Of a stretch of 64,000 nt of DNA, positions 26,154 to 34,393 are shown one piece after another. The notes beneath the pieces are model-generated. The model saw only the letters and a program-made list of their open reading frames with translations. It made no database searches and was not told the DNA's origin. The stretch lies in the NCBI RefSeq assembly GCF_014522305.1, contig NZ_CP041982.1, forward strand, positions 1,245,001-1,309,000. The letters are read 5' to 3'. The first letter of the stretch is position 1; the number at the start of each line of letters is the position of its first letter. Both the position numbers and the translations under genes were made by a program. This DNA is from Lactobacillus sp. PV034. Its GTDB lineage: Bacteria; Bacillota; Bacilli; Lactobacillales; Lactobacillaceae.

Positions 26154-28496
26154 TTATTCACTTCTTAATGCTTCGGCAGCATCTCTCTTAGCAGCCATTT
26201 TTGCTGGTAAGTGACCACCAAGCATAGTTAGAATTGTTGCAATAATTATTAAACTAAGAGCTTGACCCCAATCGAGTTGAGCTACATTGGACATGTCGGT
26301 CATCTTGTAAATGACGCTACTAATTGGGAAGGTTAAAAGATAGGCAATAAAAATACCTAAAATACCTGAAAATGCTCCTAAAATAAAGGTTTCTGCATCA
26401 AAGACACGAGTAATATCACGTTTTCTGGCACCTAATGCCTTAAGAATTCCGATTTCCTTAGTACGTTCCAGGACTGAAGTATAAGTTAAAATTCCAATCA
26501 TAATCATAGAAGTAATTAGAGAAATTCCAGCAAATGCAACTAATACCGTAGTAATTCCACTTAAGACGCCTCCAGTTAATTGGGTAAGGGTACCAGACAT
26601 ATCAGTGTAAATGATTTTATCTTTAGCTTTTTTACCCTTATTCCATTTATCAAGATAATTTAAAATCTTATCTTTAGAATCAAATGAAGTTGGGTAAATT
26701 AAGATACTAGTCGGAAGAGAAGATCCCCCTAAACTAGCTAGAACTTGCTCTTTTTGCCCATTGGCTAATGGTTGATTAGTTAAAACATTTGTATTCGAAG
26801 ATTCTTGAGCTTGAACAATTTCAGAGTTTTTATTTTGATTAATAATTTCTTTTGCTAGGTTATCACTATAAGCAATTCCGTTATCAAGTAATGCCATTTG
26901 ACTATTGTTCTTGCTTCGAATTACCCCTGCAAGTGTAATAGTTGTAGATGATGAATTATACATTGCTTGATTAGGTTCTTTCGGTATATAAGTCCCAGTT
27001 GGCAACTTTTGGTAATAATCATTATTAGAAATCAATTTAAATTTTTTACCAATTAATTTTGAAAGATCAATTTTTTGCCCATCTTTAACTTTAATACCTA
27101 AATTAGTCAAAGCATTGAGATTAGCTTCATCCTTGTTATTTAAGACTAAAACGACGTCTTGGCTTGATTTAGGCCAATTACCGTCAAGTAACTGGTAATT
27201 ACTCTTTAAAAATGAGCCTTTTTTATTGTCCAAGGTAGTAGGAAAAACATTAGTGTTGATTCCCATGGTATTCATACTTTGTAGTTGAGCTGAAGCTAAA
27301 GGATTTTGAGAAGTATTAGAATTTGAAAATTCGACCTTTTGTACTTTTCCATTGGTTTTAGTAAGAAGATTTAATTGGGTACCGCGAATAAAGGAAATGT
27401 TATTAGCATAAGCTGGATTGATCTTTTTAATATAGTTAACGTAAGCCTGGCTAATATGATTTTCGTGAGTATTCTTTTCGTTATCTGGTTTAGCTGCAGT
27501 TAGGTAACCACGATATTTAACATTTTTGTTATTATCTTTATCTTTGGTAGAGTTACTGGTTATGTTAGTTGCAGTTTGAGAAATAGAAATTGGAAACTGG
27601 GCCAATGTTTTTGTCTGAGTTTGATCAATTTGCTTTTGAAACCCATGAGATAGAGCTAAGACAATTGCAATTCCAATAATTCCAATACTTGAAGCAAATG
27701 CGGTTAAAAAAGTTTGTCCCTTTTTAGTCATAATATTGGTAAAACTAAGTTTTAGAGCATTCCAATAAGACATTTTTGTTTTCTTTAAATGGAAAGTATC
27801 CTTAACATCTTTAGGTGGAGTGTAGGGATCAGAATCACTTAAAATCTTACCATCTTGAAAATGAACAATTCGACTTGCATATTCATCTGCTAGCTCAGGG
27901 TTGTGAGTAACCATGATGACTAATTTATCTTTGCTAAGTTCTTTAATAATCTTCATGATCTCTTCACTGGTTTTAGTATCAAGTGCTCCAGTTGGTTCAT
28001 CACAAAGCAAAATATCAGGATCATTAGCTATTGCCCGGGCAATAGCTACTCTTTGCATTTGACCACCTGACAATTGGTTAGGCTTTTTATGAATATGGTC
28101 ACCTAAACCAACTTTTTTAAGTGCTGCAATAGCTTTTTCGTGGCGTTCTTTGCTATCTACGCCAGAAAGAGTCATTCCTAGTTCAACATTTTCAATGATT
28201 GAAAGATGAGAAATCAAATTATAACTTTGAAAAATAAAGCCGACGGTATTATTACGATAGGCATCCCAATCAGTTTGAGTAAAGTTCTTAGTCGATTTGC
28301 CATTGATGATAATATCACCAGAATCATAGTGATCTAATCCACCAATAACATTTAAAAGGGTAGTTTTTCCAGATCCACTTGGACCTAGAATAGCTACAAA
28401 TTCATGGTTCCTAAAGTTGATCGTAACATCATTCAAAGCGTGAGTTACTGTATCGCCAACTTTATATGTCTTCATTAAGTGTTCGAGCTGTAACAT
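26154..28496 (-). CDS. Fused ABC transporter, ATPase plus FtsX-type permease (MacB-like)
   Basis: 780 residues. Residues 1-230 are a LolD/MacB-type ATPase (GPSGSGKTT, LSGGQMQR, LLCDEPTGALD, switch His in VTHNPELADEY). One membrane helix near 265 follows, then a large Lys/Asn/Ser-rich extracellular domain (about 290-640), then three helices of the FtsX/MacB permease core near 650-770, including ERTKEIGILKALGARKRDITRVF. This is a mechanotransmission-type exporter, in Gram-positives usually for peptides, antibiotics or lipid-like compounds. No membrane-fusion partner is adjacent. It is a single-gene unit with a strong promoter and a palindromic operator directly after the -10. Confidence 0.88.
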   Translation of the reverse strand: MLQLEHLMKTYKVGDTVTHALNDVTINFRNHEFVAILGPSGSGKTTLLNVIGGLDHYDSGDIIINGKSTKNFTQTDWDAYRNNTVGFIFQSYNLISHLSIIENVELGMTLSGVDSKERHEKAIAALKKVGLGDHIHKKPNQLSGGQMQRVAIARAIANDPDILLCDEPTGALDTKTSEEIMKIIKELSKDKLVIMVTHNPELADEYASRIVHFQDGKILSDSDPYTPPKDVKDTFHLKKTKMSYWNALKLSFTNIMTKKGQTFLTAFASSIGIIGIAIVLALSHGFQKQIDQTQTKTLAQFPISISQTATNITSNSTKDKDNNKNVKYRGYLTAAKPDNEKNTHENHISQAYVNYIKKINPAYANNISFIRGTQLNLLTKTNGKVQKVEFSNSNTSQNPLASAQLQSMNTMGINTNVFPTTLDNKKGSFLKSNYQLLDGNWPKSSQDVVLVLNNKDEANLNALTNLGIKVKDGQKIDLSKLIGKKFKLISNNDYYQKLPTGTYIPKEPNQAMYNSSSTTITLAGVIRSKNNSQMALLDNGIAYSDNLAKEIINQNKNSEIVQAQESSNTNVLTNQPLANGQKEQVLASLGGSSLPTSILIYPTSFDSKDKILNYLDKWNKGKKAKDKIIYTDMSGTLTQLTGGVLSGITTVLVAFAGISLITSMIMIGILTYTSVLERTKEIGILKALGARKRDITRVFDAETFILGAFSGILGIFIAYLLTFPISSVIYKMTDMSNVAQLDWGQALSLIIIATILTMLGGHLPAKMAAKRDAAEALRSE

Positions 28497-28528
28497 TCGT
28501 ATCCTTTCTCATATTGCAAGATAAATAG

Positions 28529-28579
28529 ATAGTTAGATAATTAACTATTATTTTAAAGTAAACATTATTAACTAGTCAA
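28529..28579 (-). promoter_or_regulatory. Promoter and palindromic operator of the ABC transporter gene
   Basis: Leftward TTGACT (28579-28574), 18-bp spacer, TAAAAT (28555-28550). ATAGTTAgataatTAACTAT (28529-28548) is a perfect 7-6-7 inverted repeat covering the expected start site. The -35 itself lies in TTGACTAGTTAA, a near palindrome sharing the TAGTTAA word. Both suggest control by a dimeric repressor, perhaps TetR-like and encoded elsewhere. Confidence 0.6.
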
Positions 28580-28619
28580 TTTCAGAGTTAATGTGCAGAA
28601 AAAATTAATAAATTATTAT

Positions 28620-29717
28620 CTATTTTAAAGCTAGAATTATTGCCTGGACAATAAAGCAAATTGCAATCAACCCAATAATAATAAAATGACGCTTTTTATG
28701 AATAATAAAAGTACCTGCAAATTCACGTATTATTGCATTGGGTAGAAAGTATAGTCTTGTTGTAGCACCAATGCCGTTAGCATGAAGATGGGCCATTTTT
28801 GCATAGAGGCCAGCTCTAAAAAGATGGTAATTATTCGTAAAAAATTTTGCTTTGAATTTATTATTGTCCCAGTCGTGTACTGCAATTTTTTTAGAAAAAA
28901 TCATATTTTCCTGTGTGTTAGTAGATTGATCTTCAAGCAAAATATATTGTTTGTCCATTCCATGTTTAATAGCGTAATCTTTCATTGCAGCAGCTTCCGA
29001 GATAAGTTCATCTTTTCCTTGACCACCCGACATAATTATTTTGGGACGTTTATGTCCCTTGTTATATTGCTTATTGCTATAGGCAATTGCTCGATCAATT
29101 CTTGCACCAAGGATACGAGATACATCTTTTCCGTTAATCAATCCTGCTCCCAATACAATCAAATAGTCTTGTTTGTAGCTGCGTGGAGTGAATTGATAAA
29201 GGAAAAGATTAATTAAAAAGTTATACATTATTAGTAATAGATAAAGGGCAATGATGACTGCGGCTATTAAGACTAAGTTAAGCCCTTGAGGCAGATTACG
29301 CAGTAAGCCTAAACGTTCAATGATCCAGACTCCAACTAGCACAAGACCAATAAAAAGTGTTAGGAGATTGGGTAGACTGTGACTTTCATACTTCCATACA
29401 AAATAGGCATTCCACAAGAAAAAGGCCCAAGAAAAAATGACTAAAAGTGATACGACAATAAAAATAAAAATTGCCGTACTTCCAAAGATGTAAGTTAAAA
29501 CTTGGTTATGCTGCGACAAGATTAAGTTGGCAAACCAACTTAAGAATATTAAGACTGTAATTGAAAAGAAAATCCCGTTAATTAATCTTCGCGGCTCGAA
29601 TAACCAGGCGCATAAGAATATACCCAAACTAAGAAACATTAAGAGTGTTAAGACAGTTAATTCATGATGTAAAAAATAATTCCAAAAGTTATCTAGTTGT
29701 TGCACTAATTTGTCCAT
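28620..29717 (-). CDS. YdcF-family (DUF218) membrane protein
   Basis: 365 residues. The first half has five or so membrane helices. The second half is a DUF218 domain: YLIVLGAGLINGKDVSRIL, IIMSGGQGKDELISEAAAM and LEDQSTNTQENMIFS. A last helix lies at the C-terminus. DUF218 proteins (SanA/YdcF) are linked to envelope functions, but no reaction is established. AAGGATAAAATG gives the start. It is a single gene, divergent from the CPBP protease gene. Confidence 0.85.
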   Translation of the reverse strand: MDKLVQQLDNFWNYFLHHELTVLTLLMFLSLGIFLCAWLFEPRRLINGIFFSITVLIFLSWFANLILSQHNQVLTYIFGSTAIFIFIVVSLLVIFSWAFFLWNAYFVWKYESHSLPNLLTLFIGLVLVGVWIIERLGLLRNLPQGLNLVLIAAVIIALYLLLIMYNFLINLFLYQFTPRSYKQDYLIVLGAGLINGKDVSRILGARIDRAIAYSNKQYNKGHKRPKIIMSGGQGKDELISEAAAMKDYAIKHGMDKQYILLEDQSTNTQENMIFSKKIAVHDWDNNKFKAKFFTNNYHLFRAGLYAKMAHLHANGIGATTRLYFLPNAIIREFAGTFIIHKKRHFIIIGLIAICFIVQAIILALK

Positions 29718-29798
29718 TTTATCCTTGTCCTTTATTCTTTGATTTCATTATAATTTAATTACCACGTATTTTTAACTAATTGGGAAAAGAGGAAGGTA

Positions 29799-30455
29799 AT
29801 GAGACGCTTTTTACGTTTAATTGGTAACTTAGGAATAATGATTCTATCCTTTATTGCTTATGAACTAGCTCAAATTGTTTATGTAGTTCGCCAGGGTAGA
29901 ACAATTTCTGCTTTGCGAATTGCTTTAATAATAATTGTTACTGCAGTCTTAATTTGGGGACTTTATGCTATTTATAAGTATCAATTAAAAGTTGAAAATG
30001 AGTGGAAATTCAATCAAAAGCCACACTGGGATTTAAGACGAGTATTTATTGCATTTGGTGCGTTTGTCTTAATAGTTGTAATGCAGATAATTTTTATTAG
30101 CTATATTGGAGGTAATAGTACCTCAACTAACCAAAAGGCAATTGAGGAAATACAAAAAAGTGTTAATCCTATTTTTAACTTAATGTTGGTGGTCTTAGCA
30201 CCTATCTGTGAAGAACTCATATTTAGAGGAATGTTTTTCAACACCTTTTTCCCTGTGGAAAACATTTATACAAAATGGATTGGAATAATCACAAGTGGAT
30301 TTGTGTTTGCCTTTGGTCACGATCCGGCGATGGATAAATTTATCTTTTTATATTGGATGATGGGTTCTATTTTGGCCTGGACCTATGTCAAAACAAAAGA
30401 TATTCGCTACTCGGTTCTGGCCCATATGTTAAATAATTTACTTAGTTTATTGTAA
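29799..30455 (+). CDS. CPBP-family intramembrane metalloprotease
   Basis: 218 residues, polytopic. The CPBP (Abi) motifs are present: CEELIFRGMFF, FAFGHDP and HMLNN, giving Glu-Glu, His and His/Asn of the membrane active site. Relatives process membrane proteins or prenylated peptides, and some serve bacteriocin immunity. No bacteriocin gene is nearby, so the role is open. GAGGAAGG stands directly before the ATG. A strong terminator follows. Confidence 0.85.
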   Translation: MRRFLRLIGNLGIMILSFIAYELAQIVYVVRQGRTISALRIALIIIVTAVLIWGLYAIYKYQLKVENEWKFNQKPHWDLRRVFIAFGAFVLIVVMQIIFISYIGGNSTSTNQKAIEEIQKSVNPIFNLMLVVLAPICEELIFRGMFFNTFFPVENIYTKWIGIITSGFVFAFGHDPAMDKFIFLYWMMGSILAWTYVKTKDIRYSVLAHMLNNLLSLL

Positions 30456-30468
30456 AGAAAAATCTAGT

Positions 30469-30503
30469 AAAAAAGACAATCTGTATACAGATTGTCTTTT
30501 TCT
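30469..30503. terminator. Bidirectional terminator
   Basis: A near-perfect palindrome (AAAAGACAATCTG, TA, CAGATTGTCTTTT) with T on one side and A on the other, set between the convergent protease and antiporter genes. Confidence 0.92.
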
Positions 30504-30513
30504 ATGCTTGAGG

Positions 30514-31689
30514 TTATTTAGTAACAGTATCAGGTTGTGATGATTTTGACCTAATAAAGTAATTTAGTACAAATGGTGAGATTACAGTGGTTAAGATAAT
30601 TACAAGAATTAAGCTTGAATAAATATCTTCTGGGAATAAATGATTACTAATACCAATTTGTGCCACAATCAGAGCAACTTCTCCGCGCGAGATCATTCCT
30701 GCACCAACAATGTTTCCCTCATTTTTTGTAAAGCCAAATATTTCACTCGAATATTTCCCAGCCCAAAATTTTGAAAAGATAGCTAGGACCGTCATCACAA
30801 TAATAAAACCAAGATCTTTGATTAAACTTGCAAATGTCATTGATAAGCCAATGTCAACAAAGAATACAGGTATGAAAATTGAATAGCCGATTGCACTGAC
30901 TGAAGAATTAACCTCTTTAAATTGCGGTGTTTGTCTGATAGCTAGTCCACCAAAGAAAGCACCTACTACATCACTTAAGCCTACTAATTCAGCAGCCCAG
31001 GCCATTGATAAAGCTAAAACAAGAGATGCAATTACTACAGAGTAATTTACATCTATTTTTTCGGCAGCTTTCATGAAGTAAGGCGCAATAAATTTAAAGA
31101 TAAGCCACACGCCTACAAAGTAAATAGCTTCGATTAATAAGTTAAGGAAAAAGTTGTTAGTTAAGCCACTTTTGCCACCCTCATGGCTAAAAGTAGTAAA
31201 TAAACTTAAGACGATAACCGCTAGAATATCATCAACAACGGCAGCGCCTAATATCGCACTTCCAGGACGAGTATGGAGCTTACCGGCCTCTTGTAAAACC
31301 ACTACTGAAATTGAAACGCTAGTGGCAGCAAAAACAATTCCGATAAAAAGTGCTTCAAGGAATTTCATCCCAAAAGCTAATGAAGCAACGCCCATAAAAA
31401 TTACCGGAAGAATGACGCCGACGGCAGCTACTGTAAAGCTTAACTTAAAATATTTTTTTAGTAGAGTGAGATCACTTTCTAAACCGGCTAAAAACATTAA
31501 TAAAATTACGCCAAATTCAGAAAAGATTGAAATGATGTCATTAGGATGAACCCAGTTTAAAATTGCAGGCCCTAAAAGAATACCGGATAGTAACTGTCCG
31601 ATTACAGCAGGCATGTTAAAACGAGCAAAAAGCTGCCCCAATAAACTTGTCGCCAGTAAAACTAATATCAATTCTCCAATAAATTTCAT
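30514..31689 (-). CDS. Cation:proton antiporter (CPA2, NapA/KefB type)
   Basis: 391 residues from ATG 31689 (GAAAGGT upstream). A start further out at 31791 would place a hairpin terminator inside the coding region and is rejected. About twelve helices: PAVIGQLLSGILLGPAIL, LLMFLAGLESDL and AAVVDDILAVIVLS, which contains the paired Asp of the ion-exchange site. It exports Na+ or K+ in exchange for protons. The C-terminal TrkA-N domain of KefB is absent, so it is NapA-like in length. Its leader holds a terminator-like hairpin. Confidence 0.88.
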   Translation of the reverse strand: MKFIGELILVLLATSLLGQLFARFNMPAVIGQLLSGILLGPAILNWVHPNDIISIFSEFGVILLMFLAGLESDLTLLKKYFKLSFTVAAVGVILPVIFMGVASLAFGMKFLEALFIGIVFAATSVSISVVVLQEAGKLHTRPGSAILGAAVVDDILAVIVLSLFTTFSHEGGKSGLTNNFFLNLLIEAIYFVGVWLIFKFIAPYFMKAAEKIDVNYSVVIASLVLALSMAWAAELVGLSDVVGAFFGGLAIRQTPQFKEVNSSVSAIGYSIFIPVFFVDIGLSMTFASLIKDLGFIIVMTVLAIFSKFWAGKYSSEIFGFTKNEGNIVGAGMISRGEVALIVAQIGISNHLFPEDIYSSLILVIILTTVISPFVLNYFIRSKSSQPDTVTK

Positions 31690-31726
31690 TTTGTACCTTT
31701 CTTTTTTGCTAAGTAGATTGAAAAAC

Positions 31727-31781
31727 AAAAAAACTTCCAAGACGCTTATTGACCCAAATAAGCAAATCTTGAAAGTTTTTA
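31727..31781 (-). terminator. Two-tier hairpin between ATPase and antiporter genes
   Basis: Outer arms at about 31728-31742 and 31767-31780 (AAAAACTT-CCAAGA with TCTTGAAAGTTTTT), inner stem GCTTATT (31744-31750) with AATAAGC (31757-31763). Leftwards it ends in seven T. It can end the ATPase transcript, but a promoter for the antiporter fits only upstream of it (see findings), so it may work as an attenuator. Confidence 0.75.
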
Positions 31782-31822
31782 TCAAACCCAACCACTAATA
31801 TGTACAATATTCAGTTGAATTT

Positions 31823-31851
31823 AGTTTAACTAATATTTATAACTTGTGCAA
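31823..31851 (-). promoter_or_regulatory. Candidate promoter of the antiporter gene
   Basis: Leftward TTGCAC (31851-31846), exact 17-bp spacer, TAAACT (31828-31823). It touches the end of the ATPase gene, and transcription from it would pass through the hairpin at 31727-31781. Confidence 0.45.
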
Positions 31852-31852
31852 A

Positions 31853-33739
31853 TTAATCTTTTGGTAGTAAGCCAGTTTCACTTGGATTAGTTGGTTTCTT
31901 CTTCGCAAGTAAAGCAAGTAAGATAGTAATTAAGTCTACGACTTCTTGAATAATTGCTCCCCAAATAGCAGGGATGATACCTGTAAAGGCAACCAATTCG
32001 ATTAAGATAACTACACAAATGGCAGTAATAATGTCGATATGAGCAACACGCATGGTGTGTTTAGAAATGGCAACAGCATCGTTAACTTTAGAAAGGTCAT
32101 TAACCATAATTACAGCGTCTGCACTTTCACTAGCTGCAGTTGCACCTTTAGCACCCATGGCAATACCAACATCAGCGGCCATCAAACTTGGAGCATCGTT
32201 TACACCGTCACCAACCATAGCAACCGGGCGTAAATCAGGTTTAACATCTTTGATTGCAGCAATCTTTTGCGCTGGAAGTAAGTCGGCATGGACTTCAGCT
32301 TCGCTAATACCAGCTTCTTTAGCAATTTTATCGGCTACATTTTTGTGGTCACCAGTTAACATCATAATTTGTTTTACACCTTGGCGACGTAAACGAGCAA
32401 TAGTTGAAGCAGTATTTGGTCTAATTTGATCTTTAAAAGTAATATATCCGACAAATTTACCATCTACTGAGATATAAATAGCTGTTGAATTAATATTAAG
32501 TGGTTCTTGGTTAGGAGCAACAAAAGAAAGTTTACCTACTTTGACTTCTTTGCCTTCAACCTTACCCGTAACACCTTTACCTGTTACTTCTTTAATATCA
32601 TCAGCTTTTTTGAGTAAGTCGTCCTTTGTATTCTTAACTAATGAAGTAGCCATAATATGACTAGATTGTTGTTCAACACTAGCAGCTAAACTTTGTAATT
32701 CTTCTTTAGTTAAATCAGTACCTTCAGTAGGTACAACTTCATTAATAACTAATTGGTTTTCAGTTAAGGTACCGGTTTTGTCAAAAGCAAAGGTTAAAAC
32801 ACGAGCTAACTTTTCAAGGGTAGTACCAGATTTAACAATAATATGATGCTTAGACATAGAACTCATACCTGAAACCATTGCTACAGGGGCTGCAATTAAC
32901 AAAGGACAAGGTGAAGCAACTACCATAACTTGGGCAAAACGCATAAAGTGAGCTTGCCAGCCAGCACCTGGATTAGTGTAAATAGAAACAAGCATTGCGG
33001 CAATACCAATTATTAAGGAAATAATAGTAAAAGGTACAGCATAACGATCAGCCATTTTGACGAATTTTGCTGGTTGAGCTTCTGAAGTCTTAACTAGAGC
33101 AACAATAGTCTGGTATTCAGAATCTTTAGCAAGTTTAGTTACTTTCATTTCAACGGCATTATCGCCATTAAGTGAACCAGACATTAAAGTATCACCAATA
33201 GTCTTGTCAACTGGAACTGATTCACCAGTTAAAGATGATTGATCAAAACTAGAACTACCCTTAACGATTTCACCATCAACAGGGACTTGGCTACCAGGTT
33301 TAATTAAAACAGTATCGCCAATCTTTAAGTCATCAACTTTAACTTGTTGAACCTTACCATCAACTAATTTATCAGCAACACGTGGCGTATTTTTGAGAAG
33401 AGATTTTAATTCTTTATCGGCTTGACTAGTAGCGTAGTCTTCAAGCGAGTCACCACCAGTAAGCATAACTAAAATCATCCATGCTGCCCAATAATCTCCC
33501 ACGATCATAGTAGAAACAACAGCAATGATGGCTAAGATATCAACACCCCAATTTCCGCCTTCAATGGTTTCAATCATTTCCTTTAATAGGGTGAGAGCCA
33601 TAAAAATACCAAAAATATCAATTAAAATTTCGGAAATTGGAAAATTCCCTAGACTAGGATTACCAAATCCAAAGTCCAAGATTAAACTAACAATACCGAT
33701 TGCTAGCACTGTGAACAATTTCCATTGTCGCTTTATCAT
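31853..33739 (-). CDS. Heavy-metal-translocating P1B-type ATPase (SPC type)
   Basis: 628 residues from ATG 33739 (AAGGAGG 8 nt upstream). It has TGES in the actuator, ASPCPLLIAAP in place of CPC as the membrane metal motif, FDKTGTLTENQ as the phosphorylation site, QQSSHIMATS and GDGVNDAPSL. No N-terminal metal-binding domain or His-rich tail is present. SPC points to the P1B-4-like group (Co, Fe or Zn efflux) rather than copper, but the metal is inferred. It is a single gene, with an A/T-rich leader ahead and terminators on both sides. Confidence 0.87.
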   Translation of the reverse strand: MIKRQWKLFTVLAIGIVSLILDFGFGNPSLGNFPISEILIDIFGIFMALTLLKEMIETIEGGNWGVDILAIIAVVSTMIVGDYWAAWMILVMLTGGDSLEDYATSQADKELKSLLKNTPRVADKLVDGKVQQVKVDDLKIGDTVLIKPGSQVPVDGEIVKGSSSFDQSSLTGESVPVDKTIGDTLMSGSLNGDNAVEMKVTKLAKDSEYQTIVALVKTSEAQPAKFVKMADRYAVPFTIISLIIGIAAMLVSIYTNPGAGWQAHFMRFAQVMVVASPCPLLIAAPVAMVSGMSSMSKHHIIVKSGTTLEKLARVLTFAFDKTGTLTENQLVINEVVPTEGTDLTKEELQSLAASVEQQSSHIMATSLVKNTKDDLLKKADDIKEVTGKGVTGKVEGKEVKVGKLSFVAPNQEPLNINSTAIYISVDGKFVGYITFKDQIRPNTASTIARLRRQGVKQIMMLTGDHKNVADKIAKEAGISEAEVHADLLPAQKIAAIKDVKPDLRPVAMVGDGVNDAPSLMAADVGIAMGAKGATAASESADAVIMVNDLSKVNDAVAISKHTMRVAHIDIITAICVVILIELVAFTGIIPAIWGAIIQEVVDLITILLALLAKKKPTNPSETGLLPKD

Positions 33740-33828
33740 AAAAGCCCTCCTTAAGTAATTTCTGTACCTCACTATGTTACCACTTTTTATATTAAGTACA
33801 GTGCTAATAATTTAAGTTAATATAATAA

Positions 33829-33858
33829 AAAAAGACCTTCCCGTTAGGAAGGTCTTTT
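33829..33858 (-). terminator. Hairpin A of the duplicated cassette
   Basis: Stem AAAGACCTTCC / GGAAGGTCTTT, loop CGTTA. The T-run is longer in the leftward direction (TTTTTTTATTATAT) than in the rightward one (TTTTTAGG), so it looks like a terminator for leftward RNA. Confidence 0.75.
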
Positions 33859-33919
33859 TAGGATAATTTGATCAGTTAAAAAAACTGATAATATGTTCAA
33901 TCTACTTGGAGGAGTAAGA

Positions 33920-34027
33920 ATGAAAATAAAAAGTTGGATGTTAATGCTAATAGCTATAAGGATTTCTCCTTTGCTATTGGTTTATATAATAGATGCTAAT
34001 TATGAAGAAAGTATGATGTTTTTATAA
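33920..34027 (+). CDS. Small hydrophobic peptide, 35 aa (copy A)
   Basis: ATG 33920 follows an excellent ribosome-binding site (GGAGG, 7 nt). The product starts MKIKSWMLMLIAIRISPLLL, continues VYIIDANYEES and ends MMFL: a Lys/Trp N-terminus, one membrane-length hydrophobic stretch and an acidic tail. No known family is recognised. Size and shape recall type I toxin peptides or small membrane regulators. The duplicated leader and the leftward terminator upstream of the ribosome-binding site could allow an antisense RNA. Evidence for coding is the strong ribosome-binding site and its conservation in copy B. Confidence 0.5.
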   Translation: MKIKSWMLMLIAIRISPLLLVYIIDANYEESMMFL

Positions 34028-34065
34028 AGAGTAGCATTATTTCTATTTAAATGAAAAAATTAAGG

Positions 34066-34104
34066 AAAAAAAAGACTACCTAAGGATAAAAAAGGTAGTC
34101 TTTT
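34066..34104 (-). terminator. Hairpin B of the duplicated cassette
   Basis: Stem AAGACTACC / GGTAGTCTT with a longer loop. Leftwards it is followed by eight T, rightwards by only four before GGG. Confidence 0.75.
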
Positions 34105-34164
34105 GGGATAAATTTGGCCAGTTAAAAAACTGACAATATGTTCAATCTACTTGGAGGAGTAAGA

Positions 34165-34254
34165 ATGAAAATAAAAAGTTGGATGTTAATGCTAATAGCT
34201 TAGGGATTATTTCCCTTTGCTATGGTTTTTATAATAAGTGTAAAATGTGAATAA
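34165..34254 (+). pseudogene. Small hydrophobic peptide, copy B, interrupted
   Basis: It has the same GGAGG-led start and first 12 codons as copy A (MKIKSWMLMLIA), then TAG at 34201. Reading through gives GLFPFAMVFIISVKCE and a stop, a hydrophobic continuation similar in kind to copy A. A nonsense change in an otherwise kept frame is the simplest reading. Alternatively the 12-aa peptide is the product. Confidence 0.5.
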
Positions 34255-34393
34255 AATATGAATAAAGTACATAAAATTTATAAAAATGGAATTTTTTCGA
34301 TATCTTGTTTGCTTTATTTATTTTTCATCTTTTTATATAGAAAGGCTTTAGCTATAATTAGTAGATACTTACTACAAGAAAGGAAAGAAGGGT

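Larger units (their letters stand above)
33862..34254 (+). repeat. Tandem duplication of a small-ORF cassette
   Basis: About 33862-33955 and 34106-34200 are near-identical: a short hairpin (CAGTT-A-rich-ACTG), TATGTTCAATCTACTTGGAGGAG, and a start codon with the same first 12 codons. Each copy is preceded by its own terminator-like hairpin (33829-33858 and 34066-34104). After codon 12 the copies drift apart. Confidence 0.85.

Noticed and set aside
31690..31791. N-terminal extension of the antiporter to 31791
   Set aside because: It would run through a terminator hairpin, while ATG 31689 has a good ribosome-binding site and matches the family start.
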